Notes under the pieces: model-generated
What the model was told of the DNA's origin: nothing
Seen by the model: only the letters and a program-made list of their open reading frames with translations
Databases searched by the model: none
Shown here: one piece after another, positions 10,130-17,259 of the stretch
Numbering within the stretch: position 1 is the stretch's first letter
Layout of the letters: the number at the start of each line of letters is the position of its first letter
DNA from: Pavlovales sp. CCMP2436
Lineage: Eukaryota; Haptophyta; Pavlovophyceae; Pavlovales
Length of the DNA: 28,495 bases
Assembly (NCBI GenBank): GCA_026770615.1
Contig: MU631385.1
Span: 27,518-56,012, forward strand
Reading direction: 5' to 3'
Position numbers and translations under genes: made by a program

Positions 10130-11122
10130 NNNNNNNNNNNNNNNNNNNNNNNNNNNNNNNNNNNNNNNNNNNNNNNNNNNNNNNNNNNNNNNNNNNNNNN
10201 NNNNNNNNNNNNNNNNNNNNNNNNNNNNNNNNNNNNNNNNNNNNNNNNNNNNNNNNNNNNNNNNNNNNNNNNNNNNNNNNNNNNNNNNNNNNNNNNNNNN
10301 NNNNNNNNNNNNNNNNNNNNNNNNNNNNNNNNNNNNNNNNNNNNNNNNNNNNNNNNNNNNNNNNNNNNNNNNNNNNNNNNNNNNNNNNNNNNNNNNNNNN
10401 NNNNNNNNNNNNNNNNNNNNNNNNNNNNNGGGGGGGGGGGGGGGGGGGGGGGGGCAAGTGAAGATGAGGAGACAAATGGGGAAAAGTGCTCGGGCAAGGT
10501 GGGTGGGCAGATAGGAGGACGGGTGGGTAGGCAGCCAGCTCGCACCTGGCCCGGAATCGGCGCTCCCGCGGGAAGCAGCACCGTCGCCGCGCCCTCGGCG
10601 AGATCCGTCGCCGCTGCGAAAATAATCTGCAATCCAGACCCCTTCCAGATTGGTGAGGTCACATGCGCGGCCATGAGGAGCTGGGCGTTGACTGGAAGGG
10701 CCTCGACGCAGGTTACTCGTGGCAAGAGTTCGGGGCCTTCCGCAGGAATCGGGTCGGGGTAGTCCGCGTTGCATTGCATGCATGCGCCGCACCCCGTCGT
10801 GTTCCTCGAGAGCATAAGTGGGTTAACCAAGCCGAGCGCAGCTTTCCAGGCGGATGCGCTCGGCCACTCGGCTGCGGCATGACGGTTGCGGCGTGAGAGT
10901 AGGCGTGTCCAGCCCACACAGTCATATCCCTTGTTGCCACCGATCACGATAATTCGAGGTGGAGAGGGGAGGGTGGGGTGGGTGGGGATGAGAGTGCACC
11001 GGGCGAAGTGGTCTAACCAACTCATCCGCGGGCACATGGAGCGGTTCTCGACTGCGTCACGCTTGAACGTCTGCAGTACAGCAGTACAGCTCGGCCGCCC
11101 GCTGACAGTCTCCTCGAGCCGC
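9802..11122 (-). CDS. FkbM-family methyltransferase (host gene, split by an N gap, 5' end interrupted)
   Basis: This is an S-adenosylmethionine-dependent methyltransferase of the FkbM type. On the minus strand, about 11120-10546 reads coherently: LEETVSG..., MCPRMSWLDHFA, then IIVIGGNKGYDCVGW, the glycine-rich SAM-binding loop, and a CGACMQCNAD cysteine pair typical of algal FkbM proteins as I remember them. A donor-like site (CAG|GTGCGAG) lies at 10545. After the gap, a T-rich tract and a tatag acceptor lead into 10091-9802: LGAWKTSS..., EGMDLHGYDCYFAG, ITGCWDAAFEIRRWSNIVC, the usual C-terminal block of the family. So there are two exons, with the gap inside the intron. The frame meets a MITE at 11123, so the true N-terminus is either beyond it or lost. 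The family assignment rests on recalled motifs. Confidence 0.6.
10130..10429. other. Assembly gap (300 N) between A30 and G25 runs
   Basis: There are exactly 300 N between a run of 30 A (10100-10129) and a run of 25 G (10430-10454). The round size suggests a placeholder of unknown true length, and the homopolymers are probably where the reads failed. Confidence 0.9.
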
Positions 11123-11349
11123 AGTACTGAGAATTCTAATAAAAAGTAATAAATATCTAATAAAAATCTAATAAAAAACTAATAAAATCTAATAAATACT
11201 TATAAATGGTAATAAATACTTATAATTACGGCACTATGGTACGGTGCCCGCACCTTGTCGTTTATTTATAAGTATCTATTACCACTATGGTATGATTAAT
11301 TTGTGGTTTTTTGATGTTTTGCGAACTTTTTTTTAGAATTCTCAGTACT
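11123..11349. mobile_element. 227-bp AT-rich MITE
   Basis: The terminal inverted repeats are perfect over 16 bases: agtactgagaattcta (11123-11138) and tagaattctcagtact (11334-11349). The interior is built of ctaataaaa-type units. It also has a second inverted pair (ggtaataaatacttataa at about 11207 and ttataagtatctattacc at about 11265), so the whole element can fold. There is no coding capacity. It cuts the open 5' part of the methyltransferase gene. Confidence 0.6.
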
Positions 11350-11394
11350 CTGATAAACACTAATAAACACTAATAAACATTAGTAAATTGTTTT

Positions 11395-11660
11395 TATACA
11401 CGGCACTATGTCGTTAGTACCTATACAATCGCGCACCGTGACGTAGTCACTATTGAATACTGTTAAACCTTAACAAATACCGTAATATATTGTTAAATAC
11501 TGATAAGACATATTTAAACCTTTTTATATACCGCATACTGTCGTTAGTACCTATACAATCGCGCACCGTGACGTAGTCACTATTGAATACTGTTAAACCT
11601 TTATACATACCGTAATATATTGTTAAATACTTATAAGACATATTTAAACCATTTTGACAT
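11395..11660. repeat. 120-bp tandem duplication
   Basis: The block tcgttagtacctatacaatc plus the following 35 bases recurs exactly 120 bases later (11411 and 11531). The flanks gactgttaaacct, cgtaatatattgttaaatac and ataagacatatttaaacc also repeat at the same offset. The AT-rich units continue the style of the neighbouring MITE interior, so both may derive from one expanded element. Confidence 0.7.
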
Positions 11661-11732
11661 ACTGCACTATGGCGTCTGATTTTTTTTAGTTCTTCATACA
11701 CCGCGCCCCTCCACGCCTGTGGTAAGAAGGTA

Positions 11733-12113
11733 TCACTGGCTCATCGACGACGTCATATCAAACGATCCGAGTAGGTCCATCATCTCCGAGAGCTTGCGAT
11801 CCTCCAGCTCACGCGTCAGGGCGCGCGTCTTTGCCTCTTCATCGCGCCCTTTCTCAGCTTCAGGTGCGCGCGGACTGGCGTACTGAAAGCGCACGAGTTG
11901 CATGTAGCCTGCGAGGAGTCCGAGAAGCACGATGAGCCCGAGTCTTCGATATAGAAAGCTTGACATACTCACCGGGTCTGGCGAAGAAGGTTTGGCGGGT
12001 CTGGCAACGGAGCGACAAGGCAGCCGCCCCCGTGAGAGGATCCGCCCTGGAAATGCAAGTGCCGCAAAAGCGGCGATAATTAAATCGGCGACTTCTAGCA
12101 GCAAGTACCACAT
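11733..12113 (-). CDS. Small predicted membrane protein, unknown
   Basis: The frame has 126 residues from ATG 12113. Residues 3-22 are hydrophobic (signal peptide or membrane segment). A second hydrophobic stretch lies at about residues 57-74 (GLIVLLGLLAGYMQL), followed by a charged tail with coiled-coil character (EAEKGRDEEAKTRALTRELEDRK). A GTGAGT donor-like site at 11972 falls at codon 48, so the true gene might splice there, or the protein might start at the internal ATG 11966 as a 77-residue single-span protein. No family is recognised. Confidence 0.35.
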   Translation of the reverse strand: MWYLLLEVADLIIAAFAALAFPGRILSRGRLPCRSVARPAKPSSPDPVSMSSFLYRRLGLIVLLGLLAGYMQLVRFQYASPRAPEAEKGRDEEAKTRALTRELEDRKLSEMMDLLGSFDMTSSMSQ

Positions 12114-12301
12114 TAAGCCTTGCCCTCTTCTTGCCTATTGGGACGGTTTTTCTGGAGGTCCATAACTAGGGCTCAATTCACACAAACATGGTTGGGGCTG
12201 GGGCGGGGCAAGCCCTAGGGTCTTGCGAGTTCCCAACCGGAAGTGCGCGATTTTCTGGTAGTGAATTAGTCCGGGTCTTGGTCAGTTTTTGGAGGTCGCT
12301 T

Positions 12302-12619
12302 TTAGAGCCTTAGGAAAGGGTCGGCTTGGAAACGCTGGTCGCCGACTTCGCCAGCATGGGCGCACGCGCACTGCGAGGGCGCATGGGAGCTCCCTCCGAA
12401 CAGCTCGCACGCACCGCCCTCCTGTGGAAGATGCGGCAGGAGATCGGTATGTGCGCCTTGCGTGGACACGCAAAGGTCATTATAGCGCGCGCGCGTATGG
12501 AGAACATCGGTGACGGCGGCGCGGCACACGGTGGCGCAGACGACGACGGCACCGAGGAGTGGGCTGAGGGCGTATACCACCAGCGACAAGAGACGCGGTC
12601 GTGGCATGAAGCGGCGTAG
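12302..12619 (+). pseudogene. Second diverged copy of the 6186-6734 protein family
   Basis: The frame from about 12314, with GLETLVADFASMGA and ALRGHAKVIIARAR, aligns with residues 45-115 of the minus-strand frame at 6186-6734. A TAG lies at 12311-12313 just upstream, so only the conserved core is readable. The tail after residue 65 (GGADDDGTEEWAEG) is unlike the RGG tail of the other copy. Opposite orientation and clear divergence suggest an old dispersed family. Confidence 0.4.
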
Positions 12620-13090
12620 GCCCACCACCTGGGCGATCACTGGCTGAATTCGTCGGCTGTACACACCAGATTTGCCTAACTGCTGCTACCTGTTTAAGTA
12701 AGTCGAAGTCAAAAAAAGAAAAGAAAAGGGGAGGTTTTAATGGGACGGAATCTGCGGGCGGGCCGCGGGCGGGCCGCTGGCGGCCCAGTGAAGGCCTCGC
12801 TCGGCTCAGCTGGGTTCTCTGTAGTATAGCTAACCTTCCTGCCGACTCGGAAGCTAATAAGGTGCGCAGGTCGAGCATGTTATTGAGGCTATTTTGACAC
12901 TTTCGTAAGTGGGCGCGCACAACTGGGGTTAAATTCGCGCCGATTGGGTCGGGGTGGAGGGTGTGCAAGTAACTTGATTGTGCCAGCCCACAGCCGGACG
13001 CGCGCGCCCCTAGTAGGCGGTATTAGTCCTCGTCTAGGGGTGCTACTGGAGGCCGCTTTTCGTGCAAAAAAAGGGCAACTTACCGTAGGG
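12620..13090. other. No supported gene
   Basis: The minus frame at 12480-12968 crosses this DNA without a recognisable domain. The only marks are a purine-rich patch (12710-12735) and a gggcgggccg duplication at 12757-12776. Confidence 0.35.
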
Positions 13091-13139
13091 CGCTTCAGTC
13101 AGTCTTGATGCTGCGTGTGCTCAGGCGTACGCAAGGTCC

Positions 13140-13436
13140 TCGAAGTGCCGTGTGTGCTCAGTGCGAAGGACGCGACTGGTCGAAGTACCGCGGCGTCTCG
13201 TCGGTGTTGAAGATGCGCGCTCCCTCTCCTGGTGCGCCCCCGCGACAGCGCGCGCGGTTGCGGGAGCGAGAGACCTGGATCACGCCTTCGCCTGGGAACG
13301 AGTTGTCTGTCGTGACCGAGTAATCGTCCGACTAGTCCATGCTGGTGTCGAGGGGGTGTGGGTAGGACTTGTCCAACTTCTGCTTCTCGAGGGCGCGCAC
13401 CGCGACCTTGGACAGCTTGGCGATCGTGTGTGTAAG
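13140..13436 (-). pseudogene. Transposase relic (DDE type, pogo/Tigger-like motif), cut by the 555-bp repeat
   Basis: The minus strand from 13430 reads TIAKLSKVAVRALEKQKLDK, then a TAG at about 13338, and continues in frame to ARIFNTDETPRYFDQSR before a TGA near 13160. The N.DETP.YFD block resembles the second catalytic aspartate region of pogo/Tigger-type DDE transposases. The frame is open right up to the border of the repeat at 13437 and is not seen on its other side within the window. Two stops and short length make it a relic. The family call rests on one motif. Confidence 0.35.
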
Positions 13437-13988
13437 CTTAGTTACGAGCGGGGACAGTTTTGCAACCCGTGTGCCTCCCATTTGTCTCATCAGTATCCAG
13501 GTATGTTTCCCGCATGTGCGATTGCGCGTCTTTTGTGTGTCCCCGGTCGGGTCGATCTTGATCGTTTTGGATTTGAGTGTATTTCATTTTGATCAAAAAC
13601 ACGGTTTTAAGGAGAACGCGCAGATTTCGGTGGCCCGTGTTTGTAAAACCGTGGTGGTCGTGTGGTGCCACGGTGAAGTGTGGGTGCGCAAATCGTTCAG
13701 TGCGGGGACAGTTTTGGATTTCGGAGACGAGTGCGTTATGGGCCGTGGGGTGTAAAACCGTGGTGGTCGTGTGGCGGCACGGTGGACTGTGAGTGCGCAA
13801 ATCGTTCAGTGCGGGGACAGTTTCGGATTTCGCAGATGATTTAGGTGTGTTTCGTTTTTGTGGAAATGACGGTTTCATCGATGAACGCGCAGATCTCGGT
13901 GGCCCGTGTTCGTAAAACCGTGGTGGTTGTGTGGTGCCACGGTGAAGTGTGGGTGCGCAAATCGTTCAGTGCGGGGACAGTTTTGGAT
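13437..13988 (+). repeat. 555-bp repeat, copy 2, at the left edge of the viral block
   Basis: This is nearly identical to 3879-4433 in the same orientation, with iteron-like units (aaaaccgtggtggt ... gcgcaaatcgttcagtgcgg) at about 13646, 13754 and 13915. It ends 160 bases before the first viral start codon and begins inside a transposase relic. Its position suggests the left terminal or subterminal repeat of the virus. No inverted copy is present at the right end (27.5-28.5 kb). Confidence 0.7.
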
Positions 13989-14002
13989 TTTGGTAAAATG
14001 AT

Positions 14003-14060
14003 GGGACCATGGAGCAGCGGTTAAAAAAGATGGGACATGGAGCAGCGGTCTCGGGCTACG
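14003..14060 (+). repeat. Short direct repeat before the first viral gene
   Basis: gatgggaccatggagcagcg (14003) recurs with one base missing at about 14030 (gatgggacatggagcagcgg). A pair of agggttag motifs follows at about 14076 and 14089. The function is unknown; a subterminal regulatory position is possible. Confidence 0.5.
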
Positions 14061-14125
14061 GAAATAGCACATGTTAGGGTTAGTGCTAGGGTTAGCCTTC
14101 GATTCGTTGTACGTCTCTCGCGTTG

Positions 14126-14137
14126 AATAAAAACCTC
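14126..14137 (+). promoter_or_regulatory. Viral promoter box for the zinc-ribbon gene
   Basis: aataaaaacctc lies 23 bases before ATG 14149. The same box in variants stands at a similar distance before most genes of the block (14534, 20184, 20768, 23996 minus, 25156 minus, 26234). Confidence 0.5.
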
Positions 14138-14148
14138 GGTGAAGGCAA

Positions 14149-14436
14149 ATGGGCACTATCAAGCGCTTCGAGATGAAGATCCGCCCGCGTCTCGGTGTTG
14201 TTGCTGACGGTTGCGACGAAACAGCGTCGATAACGTGCACAGGCTGCGGAGAGCAAAAGACCTCGAACGAGATGAACCATCGCAGGCGAAAGACCGGCGA
14301 GATCAAGGTCACAAACAAGTGCGGGATGTGCTATCGTACACAGGCCCGGGTGCGCTCGGTTCGGTTCCGCATCAGCCACGACGATAGTATCGATCTGCAA
14401 GACGCACTCGATTTGCTCGATAGGGCTTACGATTAA
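14149..14436 (+). CDS. Small zinc-ribbon-like viral protein
   Basis: This is a 95-residue protein. CTGC near residue 30 and CGMC near residue 58 form two CxxC pairs about 25 residues apart, the geometry of a zinc ribbon. Basic residues between the pairs (MNHRRRKTGEIKVTNK) suggest nucleic-acid binding. The C-terminus is acidic and helical (DSIDLQDALDLLDRAYD). As the first gene of the rightward replication block it may be a transcription or replication accessory factor, but that is inference from position. The start is fixed by the promoter box 23 bases upstream. After its TAA, 14450-14497 can fold imperfectly (gatcatc ... gatgatc). Confidence 0.6.
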   Translation: MGTIKRFEMKIRPRLGVVADGCDETASITCTGCGEQKTSNEMNHRRRKTGEIKVTNKCGMCYRTQARVRSVRFRISHDDSIDLQDALDLLDRAYD

Positions 14437-14533
14437 AACACAGACTTCCCAAGATCATCTCAGATCGACCAGGATCTTAAAATCCTCGGATGATCCAGAT
14501 CTCTCCAAAATGGTCGTTCGCGTTATTCCAGCC

Positions 14534-14546
14534 AAATAAATATCTC
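14534..14546 (+). promoter_or_regulatory. Viral promoter box for the DNA polymerase gene
   Basis: aaataaatatctc lies 29 bases upstream of ATG 14563 and is a close variant of the box at 20184-20196. Confidence 0.5.
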
Positions 14547-14562
14547 AGCCAAGACTACAAAG

Positions 14563-17259
14563 ATGGATAGCTATCAGACCCAGCTAGCGCTTGAACGCTT
14601 CCAGAGCCAATTCAACCCGCCACGCATGAGTCAAGTCGCCGCCGCCGCAATGATCGCAAGGGCCCGCCCCACCCGCCACGGACCGTTCTTACCAGCACCC
14701 CAGCCCGTCCCCTCGCGTGCAGGTCGGTCGTTCTTCAAGGTCACGGGAGCAACCAAATACAAAACCCGAGTGCAAAAAACGGTCGATAGCGTAACCCAAC
14801 GTGAGAACATCGCAATTTTCAAAGATCTGTACGACCTTTACGGACAAAAAGCCCCAGAGGTCAAATTTAACAACAAAAAAGCAGCATACGTGATCAAAAC
14901 AGGTCGTCGCATACCCTCGACACAAAAAGGATTCGACAAGCTCGAGACGCGCGTTTCAAACGAATCGAATCGCCTCGATGAAATGGTAATGATGGATTAC
15001 AAAGACGCCGTCGAAGGATGTGCAGGAAACAAAATTGGAAAAATTATATTGATTAGGTTTTTGCTAAGAAAGGAAATTGCAAAATTACGATCCGCTGTAC
15101 CCCAAATAAATGTCATCACAACGCTCGCTGGATTCAAACAAATCAGGTATAATTAGGAAAAAATAGATGAAACAATCGACGAACTCGATACATTTTTAGA
15201 AGACATAGATGCAAGAACCTCACAGCAATCACTAATAAAAAACTCCGCAACAAAGCGTATAAGGTTCAAGCTGGAGAACAAAATTTACGCAAAAGCGTTC
15301 GCTGTAATTTTTGGTGAAATTATAAGGAATGAAATTGAAAAAACAGAGAGCCAAGCGGTGCTGATGCATTTAGTATCATTCAGTGGTCTATACTTGATTT
15401 GTGATCCCGATGAGCTGAGAGGGCTTCCAGAACCCGACTTTGCCACTAAATTTTGGTGCATACACAGCGAGAACTTGACAAATTTCGGAACAATAATAAA
15501 GCAGTCAGCAAGAACAGATAAATTTGTAAAACTTATGACTAAAAAGTTTATAGAAGTATTCGCTAAGACTCTTGTAAGACAATCATCAACTCACACAGAA
15601 AGATGGTTTACGCAAGGTTTCGACTTCGATCTCTCGATTATGCCTACGTCCCTCAACGACCCAGGTGGGACCTACGTACCCCTTCCAAAAGCTTTCACAA
15701 ACACAACAAAACGGCTTGTCAACCCGCAAAACAAAGACGCTCGGTGCTTTTTGTGGTCGAGTCTGGTATCTTTTGCAAAAGATGAAAAGTTTGAACACCC
15801 AGAGCGTATCAGCGTTTTAAAGAAAATAGACAACAAAATTACAATCCCTACCGATGCAACATTCCCGGTAGCAGGTGTCGATATAGGCATGTGGGAAGCA
15901 GCAAACCCTAAAATCACATGGTCGATATACGGTCTCGGCAAAGGGAAAGATGTGATCAGCATTCGCGTAGCCCCAGCGGCATTGCAACGCAAACGCAAAC
16001 ATATCATGCTAGTGCTCTACAAAAACCATTATGTATTTGCAGGATCCCTGGATGCCCTGCTGTGCGTCGACGATGACCACCGTACGTTTTGCACGTGCTG
16101 CCATTCGTACTTTTACAAGAACTCAGCAAGTCAAATGGAAAAAATGAAAGCACACGTTAAAGTATGCAACGTTGTAGACCAAACACGCATAATCCACAGA
16201 GATCAGTGGAACGATACCCAAACACCGTACGAGCGTGCAATGCAAAGCACAGATCCATACGTGCGCGAAAAGATAATAAAACAAACGTGCACACTAACGG
16301 ACAAGCCGTGGGATAACCTAGATCAAAAGGCACCGTTTGTCGCGTACGCGGATTTTGAAGCAACGGCCGTACCAGGCAGCCCGCAAAAAGCAGTGTCGTA
16401 CCGTATGGTCATCGTTCACACCAGCGGTGCACCAGACGATGTGTACCAGTACCTCGGTGAGAATGCGCACGTGGTATTTGTGGAAAAACTGATTGAGTTA
16501 AACTCTGTATACCGCGAGATATTCAATCAATACCCCAAATTCTTAAAGGAAGTACCAGACGATTTCACACAGGCAAAAAAATGCTATTTGTGCGCTGAAA
16601 GCGAAAGCTTTTATGGACACAACAAACACCTCGATCATTCGCATATAACCGGCGAGTACCTTGGTGCCGCATACATGCGCTGCAATACGCACCGCCGCAA
16701 AGATAAACAAATCAGTGTGTTTTTTCACAATTCAAAGGGGTACGATACGCATCACATTTGGCTTGCGTTGGGTCACTGTGTTGATAAAATTTGGATAAAC
16801 AACGATAATAAAAAGAAAGGAAAAGTTGACGATGAAGAGGATGACGAAGAGAACGATAAGGATAACGGAAAAGTCCGCATCAGCGGTATCCCACAAAATA
16901 CTGAGAAACTCAAAACGATCAACATCGGTCTTTTTAGCGTACGAGACTCGATGGACTTCATGATGGGTGGACTTGCCAAGCTTATCAAGATATGTCCTGA
17001 AAAGTCAAAAAAGAGGATCCTCGAAGTTGCTCAGAAGCACGCAGTCGAAAAGTCGTTGCCGGTAGATCAAGTGTTCGAGCAGCTCAAGCAAAAAGGCGTG
17101 TTTCCGTACGAATACGACTGGGTAGGAAACCTCGACGCAGAGATCGACCCCGCCCATTTCCAATCAACTCTCGGTAAGGTATATAGCGTCACAACAAGCC
17201 AAACAATGTGCAGACGGGTGACTCGACGATCGCCGCCAATCTTGCCGCGAAAAACCTGA
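14563..17259 (+). CDS. Protein-primed-type family B DNA polymerase, N-terminal half (Polinton/PLV), with in-frame TAG
   Basis: This is the exonuclease half of the viral replicative polymerase. From ATG 14563 the frame is open to 17259 apart from one TAG at 15154-15156; codons on both sides keep the same Lys/Glu/Ile-rich character. Recognisable in order: the INpxNKDxxCFLW-like block of Polinton polymerases (LVNPQNKDARCFLWS, about 15715), a hydrophobic HIMLVLYKNHYVF segment, a CTCC...H...C zinc-binding motif (about 16090-16170), exo I YADFEA (16336-16353) and exo II HNSKGYD (16729-16749). An acidic Asp/Glu/Lys run (16800-16870) is an unusual insertion. The frame ends in unrelated residues after about 17180, and the polymerase continues in another frame from 17208. 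The first 197 residues resemble nothing I know and may be the terminal-protein region, by analogy with other protein-primed polymerases. Confidence 0.8.
17179..17213 (+). other. Frame change in the polymerase; candidate 35-nt intron
   Basis: Upstream coding is in frame 1 and downstream in frame 3. The segment starts with gtatat after an AAG codon, ends in gtgcag before ACG, and is 35 bases long, which connects the two frames at codon boundaries. A plain frameshift mutation or sequencing error in the same region is equally possible. Confidence 0.35.

Noticed and set aside
3879..13988. The two direct 555-bp repeats as LTRs of a 10-kb retroelement
   Set aside because: The interval holds a methyltransferase gene, MITEs and satellites and no reverse transcriptase, integrase or primer-binding site.
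14074..14098. Telomere-like agggttag motifs
   Set aside because: Only two irregular units, not a telomeric tract.
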